Of a DNA stretch of 64,000 bases, positions 1 through 8,927 are shown in pieces. The number at the start of each line of letters is the position of its first letter. Positions within the stretch are counted from its first letter, which is position 1. The stretch spans positions 496,001-560,000 of the forward strand of contig JACJYD010000002.1 in the NCBI GenBank assembly GCA_020636275.1, written 5' to 3'. Position numbers and translations under genes: made by a program. Below the pieces are notes generated by a model. The model made no database searches. It was not told the origin of the DNA and saw only the letters and a list, made by a program, of their open reading frames with translations. This DNA is from Lewinellaceae bacterium (GTDB lineage Bacteria > Bacteroidota > Bacteroidia > Chitinophagales > Saprospiraceae).

Positions 1-52
1 ATTTTAATTAATTTTAGACGGATTCCTGACCAAATGCCTTGCCGGAATGCTG

Positions 53-60
53 TATCTTTG
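53..60 (+). promoter_or_regulatory. Bacteroidota-type -7 element before TonB receptor
   Basis: TATCTTTG matches the TAnnTTTG -7 consensus of the Bacteroidota primary sigma factor and lies 38 bp before the chosen ATG. No good TTTG -33 box is visible at the expected distance, so this is only half a promoter. Confidence 0.4.
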
Positions 61-97
61 CGGCGCTTTCCCGAGCGGTAAGTTAAAATCAAGGCAT

Positions 98-2389
98 ATG
101 AGATCTCGTATTTTTTTCCTTTTCTCCTTTTCTATTCTCTTCTCCCTATCCCTGATGGCTCAAACCGGGGGGATCCGGGGAAATGTTTTCGATAAAAATA
201 GCGGGGAACCCATCCTGTTTGGTACCGTCGTTCTGGAAGGTACGACTTTTGGAACCAATACCGACCTGGATGGTTTTTTCAGCATCCCCAATATTCCGGT
301 AGGCGATTATAACCTGGTCGTCACCTATGTCGGATACGACAGCCTGAGCGTTCCGGTGCAGATCAAGTCGGGTCAATATACCTACCAACGCATGTTCATT
401 CAGGAGAGCAGTATCCAGTTGGGAACTGTAAATGTCTCGGCACGGAAAGAAAAAGCCAAGACCGATGTACAGATCTCCGAGGTCACGCTGACTCCCAAAC
501 AGATCCAGGCGCTGCCCTCGACGGGGGGCGATCCGGATATTGCGCAGTATCTCACCGTATTGCCGGGCATTATCTCCTCCGGCGACCAGGGAGGGCAATT
601 GTACATTCGGGGAGGCGCGCCCATCCAGAACCTGATCCTGCTCGACGGGATGACCATATTCAACCCCTTTCACTCCATTGGTTTCTACAGCGTTTTTGAG
701 ACCGAAACGATCCGCAGCGTCGATGTATTAACAGGTGGGTTCAACGCCGAATACGGCGGCCGGATCTCCTCCGTGATCGATATCCGGACCCGGGAAGGAA
801 ACATGAAACGACTCAGTGGCCTGGTCTCTGCCAGTCCGTTTATGGCGCGCGGCGTCATCGAAGGGCCGATCAAAAAACTGGAGGCGGATGGGGGAGGGAG
901 CTCCTCCTTTATGCTCAGCGCCAAGCATTCCTATATCGACAAAACTTCGGAGTACCTGTATTCCTATGCAAAATCGGCACTGGACTCCACCAATACCCTT
1001 CCTTTCAATTTTACCGATCTTTACGGGAAGGTCGCTTTTCTGACCGGCAACGGGACCAAGTTCAACCTGTTCGGATTCAATTTCAGGGACGGGGTGAACT
1101 ATCAGGCGGCTTCGCTGGACTGGAATACATCCGGGGGCGGTTTTGACTTTACGGTGGTGCCGCCCAACTCCAATCTCATCTTCGGTGGTACGGTGGGTTA
1201 CTCCGACTACCTGATCTCTCTGAAAGAATCGGGGGAGGATCCCCGGATGAGCCAGATCGGGAACGTATCGGCCCAGTTGGACTTTACCTACTTCGGAGGG
1301 CAGAGCGAACTTAAATACGGCATCCTGTTCAACGGTATCAATACCGATTTCGTCTTCCGGAATTTCCTGGGTGTGACGATCAAACAGGAAGATTTTACGA
1401 CCGAACTGGGCGGCTTCCTGATCTACAAGCAACGGATCGGAAATTGGGTGATCGAGCCCAGCCTTCGGATACAACTCTATGCTTCTCAGGGGAATACGAC
1501 ACTCGAGCCCCGCTTTGGCGCCAAGTACAACGCCAGCAAGCGGTTCCGCCTGAAATTTGCCGGGGGGATGTATTCCCAAAACCTGCTCAGCAGTGTCAAC
1601 GAGCGCGACGTCATCAACTTGTTTGTCGGTTTCCTGACGGGCCCGGAGCAGACCATCTACCTGCCGGGTAGCCAAACTCCCGCCAATAACCGGCTGCAGA
1701 AAGCCATTCACGGCGTCGCCGGCATGGAGATCGATCTGGCCGACAATCTGGAACTCAATTTGGAAGGATACTACAAGGGCTTCACCCAATTGATCAGCCT
1801 CAACCGCAATAAGCTGACACAGCAGGATCCGGAATTCGCCACCGAAACCGGCGAGGCCTACGGTGCAGACCTTACGCTGCGCTATGAAACGCCGCATTTG
1901 TATTTGTGGGGTACCTATTCCCTAACCTATGTATTCCGCGATAACGGCGAGCAGGTGTATCCTACGGTTTTTGATCGCCGGCACAACGTAAACCTGCTGG
2001 CTTCCTATGCCTTCGGGCAGAATAACCAGTGGGAATTGGGCCTCCGCTGGAATTACGGTTCCCCATTCCCCTTTACCCAAACCCTTGGGTTTTATCCCTT
2101 CGTGAATTTCCTGGAACAAGGGCTCGACACCGATCCCAAAACGGATAATCCGCCGCTTGGGATCATTTATACCGACCAGTTAAACGGAGGCCGCCTGATC
2201 TCTTTTCATCGCCTGGATGCTTCCCTGAAGCGGACCTTTACGTTCTCGAAAACCCTCAATATGGATGTCACCGCCAGTGTGACCAACGCTTATAATCGCC
2301 GCAATATCTTCTATATCGATCGCAAAACGGCGGAGCGGGTTGATCAATTGCCGGTTTTGCCGAGTCTGGCGGTTACGATGCATTTTTGA
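98..2389 (+). CDS. TonB-dependent outer-membrane receptor with carboxypeptidase-like N-domain
   Basis: This is a predicted outer-membrane active-transport channel of about 763 residues. The start at 98 gives a clean signal peptide (MRSRIFFLFSF... ending LMAQ); an upstream in-frame ATG at 47 would put promoter-like sequence into the protein. After the signal comes a CarboxypepD_reg-like beta-sandwich (roughly residues 23-110, with GxVxDxxSGEPI and TDLDGFF motifs), then a plug domain (about 115-250, containing LYIRGGAPIQNLILLDG and GGFNAEYGGR), then a long beta-barrel. The last residues end in an aromatic (MHF), as expected of a barrel strand. No SusD partner is adjacent, so the substrate is unknown. 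A GTTGAAAA/GTTGAAGA repeat array starts one base after the stop codon. Confidence 0.93.
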   Translation: MRSRIFFLFSFSILFSLSLMAQTGGIRGNVFDKNSGEPILFGTVVLEGTTFGTNTDLDGFFSIPNIPVGDYNLVVTYVGYDSLSVPVQIKSGQYTYQRMFIQESSIQLGTVNVSARKEKAKTDVQISEVTLTPKQIQALPSTGGDPDIAQYLTVLPGIISSGDQGGQLYIRGGAPIQNLILLDGMTIFNPFHSIGFYSVFETETIRSVDVLTGGFNAEYGGRISSVIDIRTREGNMKRLSGLVSASPFMARGVIEGPIKKLEADGGGSSSFMLSAKHSYIDKTSEYLYSYAKSALDSTNTLPFNFTDLYGKVAFLTGNGTKFNLFGFNFRDGVNYQAASLDWNTSGGGFDFTVVPPNSNLIFGGTVGYSDYLISLKESGEDPRMSQIGNVSAQLDFTYFGGQSELKYGILFNGINTDFVFRNFLGVTIKQEDFTTELGGFLIYKQRIGNWVIEPSLRIQLYASQGNTTLEPRFGAKYNASKRFRLKFAGGMYSQNLLSSVNERDVINLFVGFLTGPEQTIYLPGSQTPANNRLQKAIHGVAGMEIDLADNLELNLEGYYKGFTQLISLNRNKLTQQDPEFATETGEAYGADLTLRYETPHLYLWGTYSLTYVFRDNGEQVYPTVFDRRHNVNLLASYAFGQNNQWELGLRWNYGSPFPFTQTLGFYPFVNFLEQGLDTDPKTDNPPLGIIYTDQLNGGRLISFHRLDASLKRTFTFSKTLNMDVTASVTNAYNRRNIFYIDRKTAERVDQLPVLPSLAVTMHF

Positions 2390-2390
2390 A

Positions 2391-2438
2391 GAGTTGAAAA
2401 GTTGAAGAGTTGAAAAGTTGAAGTGAATTCAACTCTTT
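2391..2438. repeat. 8-bp tandem repeat array with inverted arm (GTTGAARA family)
   Basis: Four imperfect units alternating GTTGAAAA and GTTGAAGA follow the receptor stop codon directly. They are followed by TTCAACTC, which can pair back with GAGTTGAA. The same unit occurs in the opposite orientation at 35304-35388. Confidence 0.8.
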
Positions 2439-2727
2439 GCTATTCTTTGTAAAAAAGTAGTTTCAATTTAATAGCACCTTCGGCGGGCGGAGTCAGCACA
2501 TCCGGATTTAATAAGTCTAGGGACGCCAGGACAGCCTGCCTTTTTACAATTCGCTACAGGCCATACCCTCCCTGTAAGATAATGGTGCCAAAATATTTTG
2601 GCACACCACTGGTGCGCTAAATTTATTTGGCGCGGGAAAAGCCAGCCTTTTTTGCAGTTTTAAAAAATCATCTGCATTTCCACATCCTTGTACTCCACAT
2701 ACTTTTTTTCAAAGTATTATTCAAATT
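2439..2727. other. Gene-free convergent spacer with three short palindromes
   Basis: No credible gene lies here. The notable content is three back-to-back dyads: a perfect 20-bp palindrome GTGCCAAAATATTTTGGCAC (2585-2604), CACCACTGGTG (about 2604-2614) and GCGCTAAATTTATTTGGCGC (2614-2633, one G-T pair). They may be 3' processing or termination structures between the two convergent genes. Confidence 0.5.
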
Positions 2728-2777
2728 AAAAAAAAAAGCACATCCAGCGGGCGCAGCCGCTGGATGTGCTTTTTTTA
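2728..2777. terminator. Bidirectional intrinsic terminator
   Basis: A long perfect stem AAAAAAGCACATCCAGCGG / CCGCTGGATGTGCTTTTTT with loop GCGCAG is flanked by an A-tract on one side and a T-tract on the other. It sits between the convergent TonB receptor and the CHU_C surface protein and could end transcripts from both. Confidence 0.9.
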
Positions 2778-2793
2778 ATTTAAGAGTACTCCG

Positions 2794-5700
2794 CTACCTT
2801 AACAGAGTAACTTCTCCTTTCAACAATACTTCCTGTCCATCGCCCAGTTTGATGAGGATGAGGTAGGCGTAGGCATCGGAGGGGGCGGGTTTACCGTTCT
2901 GGCGGCCGTCCCAACCCTGATCGCCATTTTCGTTGTCGTATACCAGTTGTCCCCAGCGGTTAAAGACCTTGAACTCGAGGATCTCAACCGCATCGTTTTT
3001 CAGCAGGCGGAACCGATCGTTGGTGCCATCATTGTCGGGGGTAAAGGTATTGGGCAGTTCGAAGTTACTGTTATTGACCAGGATTTCAACGGCGGCGGAA
3101 GCATCGCACCCGACAGCATCGATGATATAGACCTGATAGGTGGCGATCGTGCCGTCTTCATCCACACCCGGGGCCTCGGTGGCAAACGGATTCAGGTTGA
3201 CCCCGTTACCGATGGTATCCTGTCCGAGCAGCCAGATGTACAAGGGCTGCAGAAGGCCGGAAGGCGTCGTGAAGGCCTCCAGCGAAAGCGGCGTACCTTC
3301 GTATACTTCCCCGGAGGGTGTAATTACGAGGCTGTCGACGACAAAGCCGGGCGAAACTTCCACGTTGATCGTTTCATTCAAGACAAAGCAGGCACTGGTG
3401 AATTCGACCGTATACTCAGTGGTCGTGGTCGGCTGAACGGTGATGGTCTGCGTCGTTTCTCCGCCCGGGGACCACAGATAGGTGCCGGCCACATCGGCCG
3501 AGGCGGACAAGGTGATGGCATCACCGATACAAATGATCGCGTCATCGCTAACCGTCAGCACAGGCGGCTCGGAAAGCACCTGAACGGTGACCGTGTCCAG
3601 GCGGGCTTCACATCCCGGTTTCTGCACCGATACCACATAGGTGGTCGTCACCTCCGGCGCCACCAGTGGGTTGGGATCGTTGGAAATGATATTGCCGTTG
3701 ACCGTCCAGATATAGGTCGCGTTCGGGTCGGGATCGTTGAGGTTGAGCTGAATGGAATCGCCGGGGCAGATCGTGGGACTCGGCGGGAAAATGATATCGG
3801 GTAGCACCACGACTTCGATGAAGGCATTGGCTTTCACCGGGCAGCCCTGAAACTCTCCTTCCACGGTATAGGATGTCGACCCATAGGGGAAGGCCAGGGG
3901 ATTTTGACAGTCGCTACAACTCAATCCCGACGTCGGTGACCACTCGTACGATTCGATCGCTTGATCGGACATAACCGTCAACTGGAGGGTGTCGCCCTTG
4001 CAGATCGTTGAGTTGGAAGGCTCTATGGAAATAAAGGCGGTTGGGATCACGATGATCTCCACCTCGGCTGTATCGACACAGGCCCGGTTGGTCGTGATCC
4101 GCTTATAGACAGTCGTCTCCACGGCTTCGATGACCAGGTTCCAAAGGGTATCCGGAGTCAGGAAACCAACGGGTGGGACCCAGAGGTGCTCCATATCCGG
4201 GAAGTTGGCCGGTTCATAGTTGGGAGAAGTGATGGTGATCAACTCGCCCTGGCAGTAGGATTCCTTGTCCGGGATCAATTTGGTGATCTCGTTGAACGGC
4301 AGGGAATCGACCCGGATATGGATGGAGTCGACCACATAGCAGGCCCCCACCTGAAGGGTAGCGTAGTAGGTGGTCGAAACTTCAGGTGTGACGGTTGGAT
4401 TGACGCTGGTGGGATCCGTGATCGTACTGTCGTTGGGAACCCATTGCAGGCCAAGACCGGCGGTAGATGTAAGCGCCATCAGGTCGACGGACGTGCCCAG
4501 GCAGATCTCCAGCGAATCGACCGCAGGTTCCAGGATCGATACATCGGCCGGAATGACCTCAACGTTTACGGTAGTGGTATCGGCGCAATAGGCGTTTTGA
4601 CTGGTGGCGATGAGCGTATATTCCGTCGAAAATTCGGGTGTAACGGTTGGGCCGGAAGACGTAGGATCGGTCAGGGTCGGATCATTGGGGTTGGAACTCC
4701 ATTCGTAGGTGGTTGTAACCCCTGTGATCTGATTAGCCAGCGTCACGCTGTAATTCTGACAGATAAGGGTATCGGCGAAGTTCAGCGTCGGCCAGGAGAA
4801 CGGATCCACGTTTATGGTGATCTGATCGCTGGCCGTACACCCGGCTATTTCCACGTTTACGGTATAGGTAGTATTAAATAATGGGGCAATATCGACCGTT
4901 GGGCTGCTTAGCGGGTCGAGGATCGTGGTGTTATTGTTCCACTGCAATCCCGAATCGCCCACGTTGTTTTGCGCAAAAAGGGAAATGGTATCGCCCTGAC
5001 AAATGCCCGTCGGGCCGATCGGCTGGATCTCAACCTGGGGATCCACTACGTCGAGGTAGATGCTATCGACGTCGAAACAAACGCCCAGGGTGCCCACCAC
5101 ATAAACCATGGTATCCTGGGTGGGATTGGCGAAGGGCGTCTGGCCGTTCGGGTTGGTGAATACACCTGCCGGTGACCACACGTATTCCAGTGCGCCAACC
5201 ACATCGAGCTGCAAGCCGACACCGGCGCAAACATAGGCCGTATCGGCGTTGCCTGAGAAAATCTCGACATCCAGTTCATCGTGGAGTTCAATGACCAGTT
5301 CTTCAAAGGCCACTTCCCCGCATCCAAAGTCGTTGGTCAGCTGGATAATGATCGTTTCCACGCCTTCCGTGATGCCATCGGCCGATGCCGTGATCGGGAA
5401 ACTGAAGGAAGTGGTACCTGCCGGGAAGGTGATCTGTGAGGGTATGTTCAATTGGTAGTCGACCCCAAGGGTTGCCGTACCGGAAATGACGACGTTGTAG
5501 GTCACGTCCTCTTCCTGTGCGGAGGAAAGGCCCAGGACGATCTCGTCCGGGATGTCGGTACATTCCTCGACCATGTATTGGATGCCGTTGTTGTAATTGA
5601 TACCCAGGGTCGGCGTACCGCCTTTGATATCCGAAATAAAGACCCCGGAGTCGAATGCGGTATCCCCGCGGTCGCCGATGGCCAGTTTGATGTGGTAGGT

Positions 5701-7287
5701 GTTGCAGGGAATTACGGTTGCCTTTGCAGTCAGACTGGGTTTGACGCCAAGAAAATCGGAGGTCAAACCATCGTAAACCAGACTTTGACCGGCGAGGTTA
5801 TTGCGATAGTATTCCCAGTTGAGCTGGTTGTTAACGCTATTGATCTGCACCGGCACGTTGGACGGTGGAGGTAATACGGCGATGTTCTTCTGTCCGTTCA
5901 ATCCGGGATCGCCCACGATACCCGGACCGGAAATGAGGAATGCGAAGATGTCGTTGAAACTGGAGTTGACATATTCCGGGTACTCTTCAGAGCCGAAGAC
6001 GTATTCAAAGGTCAGTTCATCGGTGGCCGCATACACGTCGACCTCGACGATACAAACGTCGGTTGAAGTGGTACCGTTTCCGGATTGAGCGGAGAGCACG
6101 TCCAAGTCGTCGTCGCCCTGGCCACCCCAGGAAGTAGAGGCGAAAGAGCTGCCCGGGTGGTTGATCCCGAGTTGGAAGCCGTTGTCGGCCACGCGTCCGG
6201 AGGTAAGCACCAGGCCTTTTTTAAGGCCAAGGTCCGTTAGATCGCCGCCGTCGAAAGTGCCATAAGCGCCTTCGGGGCAGTTGATATTCGTGATGGTTAC
6301 CTCGGTAGTCGAGGAGGCGATGTAATCGATGATGGTCAGGGAGTCGACCGAATCGTCAACCTGGATAAGGTCGGGCGGATCGCAAGGGGTCGTGGAGCAT
6401 TCCCAGGAACCGTAAAAGCCATCGAGCTGAATGCTTCCATCGGATATGAACTGCAAGGTCAGCACCCCACTATTGGCCTGGACGGTGTAGGAAACCGAAC
6501 CCCCTCCCGACTGGCCTCCCTGCACCTGAGCGATCAGGGGGGAAGTGGTATTAGGGCCGTTGTAGAAACGAATGGCATCCGTTCCGGTCAGGGCAATGTT
6601 GTAATAATTCAGGGTAAAGGTGATACAGGCCGGAGGGCCCGGAGGCATAATGGTAAAGGTATAGTTCTGGTTGGGCGCATAGTCGCCGTCCGGTCCGCCG
6701 CTGTCGTAGATCTCCCCGGAACAGAGGGTGGTCGTCTGACTTTCATCCAGAATGATGACGGGTGGTTTTTCGATGATGCACAACTGGAAAGTACCCCAGT
6801 TGGGCGCTGCCGTAGCGGAGTAGTCCGTGATCCGAACAAAATAAGGCAGCCCGGCATCGAGGCCCGAGAGTTCGAGTTCCACCACATTTTCATTGATGAC
6901 GGCGGCCCTGCAGTCCAGGATCTCCATACCGTCAAACTCACAATCGCCGCGGTAGATGGCGATCTGAGGCATATTCATGGCAACCGAGCCCATCCCGTCG
7001 GTTACCCCGGTGACGGTGATCAGATAATCCATGATGGTGTCGGAGGCGACGAAGGAGAACCAAACGTCGTGGTCCATTTCCCCGAGTCCGGAACAGTTGG
7101 CTATGCTGGGGATATTATCGTTTCCGATATCGCTGGGCGTGGCCTCGAAGTTGGTAAAAAACACCGTGCTGTCGCACCAGGGAGCTACGCCGAGGTCGAT
7201 GATCCCAGGGCAATCGTCATTGACGGGGGCCTGGGCAAAAGCTGCAATCGAAAGGAAAATAAAGAGAAGGGTGAGCAATTTTCTCAT
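2794..7287 (-). CDS. Giant secreted surface protein, choice-of-anchor L plus CUB plus CHU_C (T9SS type B)
   Basis: A 1,497-residue predicted cell-surface protein with a signal peptide (MRKLLTLLFIFLSIAAFAQ). In order I see an N-terminal beta-rich domain (about 20-175), a CUB-like domain (about 185-300, YDSGGPDGDYAPNQNY), a choice-of-anchor L-type region (about 320-560, with GLVLTSG and FEYVFGSEEYPEYV), a Calx-beta-like segment (about 570-680), many PKD/Ig-like repeats with CxGD and YxWS motifs (about 690-1390), and a C-terminal gliding-motility/CHU_C domain (NTFTPDNDGTNDRF ... FNRWGQLVYD). CHU_C is the type B signal for type IX secretion and surface attachment. The role is probably adhesion or structure; no catalytic domain is seen. 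The gene is monocistronic, with a promoter-like element upstream and a strong terminator downstream. Confidence 0.92.
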   Translation of the reverse strand: MRKLLTLLFIFLSIAAFAQAPVNDDCPGIIDLGVAPWCDSTVFFTNFEATPSDIGNDNIPSIANCSGLGEMDHDVWFSFVASDTIMDYLITVTGVTDGMGSVAMNMPQIAIYRGDCEFDGMEILDCRAAVINENVVELELSGLDAGLPYFVRITDYSATAAPNWGTFQLCIIEKPPVIILDESQTTTLCSGEIYDSGGPDGDYAPNQNYTFTIMPPGPPACITFTLNYYNIALTGTDAIRFYNGPNTTSPLIAQVQGGQSGGGSVSYTVQANSGVLTLQFISDGSIQLDGFYGSWECSTTPCDPPDLIQVDDSVDSLTIIDYIASSTTEVTITNINCPEGAYGTFDGGDLTDLGLKKGLVLTSGRVADNGFQLGINHPGSSFASTSWGGQGDDDLDVLSAQSGNGTTSTDVCIVEVDVYAATDELTFEYVFGSEEYPEYVNSSFNDIFAFLISGPGIVGDPGLNGQKNIAVLPPPSNVPVQINSVNNQLNWEYYRNNLAGQSLVYDGLTSDFLGVKPSLTAKATVIPCNTYHIKLAIGDRGDTAFDSGVFISDIKGGTPTLGINYNNGIQYMVEECTDIPDEIVLGLSSAQEEDVTYNVVISGTATLGVDYQLNIPSQITFPAGTTSFSFPITASADGITEGVETIIIQLTNDFGCGEVAFEELVIELHDELDVEIFSGNADTAYVCAGVGLQLDVVGALEYVWSPAGVFTNPNGQTPFANPTQDTMVYVVGTLGVCFDVDSIYLDVVDPQVEIQPIGPTGICQGDTISLFAQNNVGDSGLQWNNNTTILDPLSSPTVDIAPLFNTTYTVNVEIAGCTASDQITINVDPFSWPTLNFADTLICQNYSVTLANQITGVTTTYEWSSNPNDPTLTDPTSSGPTVTPEFSTEYTLIATSQNAYCADTTTVNVEVIPADVSILEPAVDSLEICLGTSVDLMALTSTAGLGLQWVPNDSTITDPTSVNPTVTPEVSTTYYATLQVGACYVVDSIHIRVDSLPFNEITKLIPDKESYCQGELITITSPNYEPANFPDMEHLWVPPVGFLTPDTLWNLVIEAVETTVYKRITTNRACVDTAEVEIIVIPTAFISIEPSNSTICKGDTLQLTVMSDQAIESYEWSPTSGLSCSDCQNPLAFPYGSTSYTVEGEFQGCPVKANAFIEVVVLPDIIFPPSPTICPGDSIQLNLNDPDPNATYIWTVNGNIISNDPNPLVAPEVTTTYVVSVQKPGCEARLDTVTVQVLSEPPVLTVSDDAIICIGDAITLSASADVAGTYLWSPGGETTQTITVQPTTTTEYTVEFTSACFVLNETINVEVSPGFVVDSLVITPSGEVYEGTPLSLEAFTTPSGLLQPLYIWLLGQDTIGNGVNLNPFATEAPGVDEDGTIATYQVYIIDAVGCDASAAVEILVNNSNFELPNTFTPDNDGTNDRFRLLKNDAVEILEFKVFNRWGQLVYDNENGDQGWDGRQNGKPAPSDAYAYLILIKLGDGQEVLLKGEVTLLR

Positions 7288-7322
7288 AAGCCGGAAAAAT
7301 TATTAGATATGGTTCCAGTTGC

Positions 7323-7330
7323 CAAAAATA
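7323..7330 (-). promoter_or_regulatory. Promoter-like -7 element before the CHU_C protein
   Basis: On the minus strand TATTTTTG fits TAnnTTTG, with TCTG (close to TTTG) 19 bp further upstream. It lies about 36 bp before the start codon of the 1,497-aa gene. Confidence 0.5.
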
Positions 7331-7410
7331 CGATCTTTTTAATGCTTTCCAGACTTCCGCCGGAATATTCATGTCGTCAAGGTAGCATTTCTTGAGATAT
7401 ATGTGTATAG

Positions 7411-7470
7411 GCAAAGAAAAATTTAGAACACGGTGATCTTCTGTTCCCGGGGTTCTAAATTTTTCTTCGC
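7411..7470. terminator. Long hairpin between two minus-strand genes
   Basis: GCAAAGAAAAATTTAGAAC (7411-7429) pairs with GTTCTAAATTTTTCTTCGC (7452-7470) with one mismatch. Being AT-rich on both arms, it could terminate the cytochrome transcript that ends at 7493. Confidence 0.65.
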
Positions 7471-7492
7471 TTAAAATGGGGAGCCCTCATAG

Positions 7493-7912
7493 TTATTTTT
7501 CGCTGCTTGGCATGGGGCTGCAGTTATCCAGCGCCGATTGTACTTCCTGTACCTTTCGGTATTCAAGGCCGTTGCCCCAGGCGAAGTGAATGTAGTTGAT
7601 GATATTGGTGATCTCGAAGTGATTGAGATCGGAGATGGCCGCCATTTCCTGATCGTAGGTTTTCCCGTTGACCACGATCGGGCCTTTTTGTCCATACCGG
7701 ATGATACAGGGTACCTGTTCGGGGTGCAGCCCGAGAAAGTCCGATTGAGCAAGTGGTGGGATGAGCCCTTCCAGCCCGCTTCCGTCGGGCATGTGGCAGT
7801 TGCTGCAATGGTAGGCATAGAGCCGTTCTCCCTGAGGGAAGGGATTGGACGAACACCCTCCCCAAGCGAGAAGAAAACAGGCGCTTGCCAAAAGTAGGGG
7901 ATTAACCCGCAT
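7493..7912 (-). CDS. Small c-type cytochrome lipoprotein
   Basis: A 139-residue predicted exported monoheme cytochrome c. The signal peptide ends in a lipobox-like LLAWGGC, so the mature protein is probably lipid-anchored. The heme-binding CxxCH is CSNCH in YAYHCSNCHMPDGSG near residue 37, followed by the typical IPPLAQSDFL and a C-terminal helix region (NIINYIHFAWGN). A methionine near residue 89 (QEMAAI) could be the sixth heme ligand. It resembles the cytochromes that accompany terminal oxidases or nitrosocyanin-type redox proteins, but no oxidase is next to it. A 20-bp palindrome lies 38-57 bp upstream. Confidence 0.85.
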   Translation of the reverse strand: MRVNPLLLASACFLLAWGGCSSNPFPQGERLYAYHCSNCHMPDGSGLEGLIPPLAQSDFLGLHPEQVPCIIRYGQKGPIVVNGKTYDQEMAAISDLNHFEITNIINYIHFAWGNGLEYRKVQEVQSALDNCSPMPSSEK

Positions 7913-7949
7913 GCGTCTTTCCTTTTGTTTAAAATGCGCAGTAAGTGGA

Positions 7950-7969
7950 TGGACAAAATATTTTGTCCA
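7950..7969. repeat. 20-bp perfect palindrome with CAAAATATTTTG core
   Basis: TGGACAAAATATTTTGTCCA is perfectly symmetric. It shares its 12-bp core with the palindrome at 2585-2604. It lies between the end of the methyltransferase gene and the start of the cytochrome gene, so it could be an operator or a 3' structure. Confidence 0.55.
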
Positions 7970-7988
7970 ATTTTCTGAAACACTTTCC

Positions 7989-8927
7989 TCAGGGGGCGAA
8001 GGTACGATTATTTGTGAAATAGGGCTTTTCTGCCCGGCCCAAACCGTATATCCAGGCTTTTTCTTTCAAGGCTTCAAATTGCCGGAAGGCGCCCCTGTGA
8101 TTGCCATGTTGGGTGGCGCTCCGAATGCCGGCTGCGTGAAGAAGGCAGCCCAGCCACCACCAGCGGCGGGCATGGGTGTACAGGTTGCGGTGGGATACCC
8201 ATGTATGTGCCGTGATATCCCGGATCGCCATTCCGGAAAATCCCGCATTTTCGGCATGGGATTGGTGCTCTTCCGCGGTGTCGATATCCGGGATGACCCA
8301 GCCGCTGAGCCAGTCGGCCAAAAGGAATTCCTGCCGTTCGGAAAGGGGCCTGCCCGTTCGCATATATTCGGCAATTACCAATACGCCCCCGGGGCGCAGC
8401 AAACGGAAGGCTTCCTGGTAAAAAAGGTGCTTGGCCGGGCTGTGGCAGAGGCTTTCACAGGCCCATACCACATGGAAAGAACGGTCGGGGAATGGGGTTT
8501 GGTGGTAGTCGGCCTGCTCAAAACGAACTAAGGACTCGAGCCCTTGTTCCAGGGCACTTATCCGGGCGCTCCGGATCTGCTCCGGTACGGGACTGATGCC
8601 GGTCACCTGTGCTTGTCGCGTTTTGGCCAACCATAAGGCACTGGCGCCCAGTCCGCACCCGGCGTCCAGCACCCGGCATCCGGAGGTGATCCCGGCCAGG
8701 TCGGCCAGCACTTCATTGAGGCGGAGGAGGGCTTGCTTATGGAAGCGGGCCTGTTCGTCGTAGTATCCGAAGTGGATGGCCGGATTATCACGGTCGTGCC
8801 AGGCGACCGAATAGTCGAAGGTGGTTTTTTTGTAGTAGTCGATTAATTTTTTGAGGAGGGGGGAGGGAGGAGGGAGAAGAGAATCCGTCTTCTGCTCCCT
8901 GCTCCCTGCTCCCTGCTCTCTCCTCAT
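7989..8927 (-). CDS. SAM-dependent methyltransferase (class I, MPBQ/tocopherol or sterol type)
   Basis: About 312 residues with a Rossmann-fold methyltransferase core: motif I VLDAGCGLGASALWLAK, a later acidic strand (VTGISPVPEQ), and the FHVVWACESLCHSP region with LLRPGGVLVIAEY after it. This arrangement is that of small-molecule C- or O-methyltransferases such as the tocopherol/sterol group; the substrate is unknown. The first about 27 codons are translated from a purine-rich 7-bp repeat array (8854-8926), and the family-like sequence begins only at LIDYYKKTTFDYSVAWHD. The true start may therefore be a non-ATG codon inside that array. The reading frame overlaps the stop codon of the upstream gene by 4 bp. 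Confidence 0.85.
   Translation of the reverse strand: MRREQGAGSREQKTDSLLPPPSPLLKKLIDYYKKTTFDYSVAWHDRDNPAIHFGYYDEQARFHKQALLRLNEVLADLAGITSGCRVLDAGCGLGASALWLAKTRQAQVTGISPVPEQIRSARISALEQGLESLVRFEQADYHQTPFPDRSFHVVWACESLCHSPAKHLFYQEAFRLLRPGGVLVIAEYMRTGRPLSERQEFLLADWLSGWVIPDIDTAEEHQSHAENAGFSGMAIRDITAHTWVSHRNLYTHARRWWWLGCLLHAAGIRSATQHGNHRGAFRQFEALKEKAWIYGLGRAEKPYFTNNRTFAP
8854..8926. repeat. 7-bp repeat array with inverted arm (GGGAGNA family)
   Basis: GGAGGGA units are followed by their complement in CTGCTCC units (three exact copies). The two halves can pair (GGAGGGAGAAGA with TCTTCTGCTCCCT). The array supplies the stop codon of the gene that ends at 8924 and the apparent N-terminus of the next. 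Confidence 0.8.
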
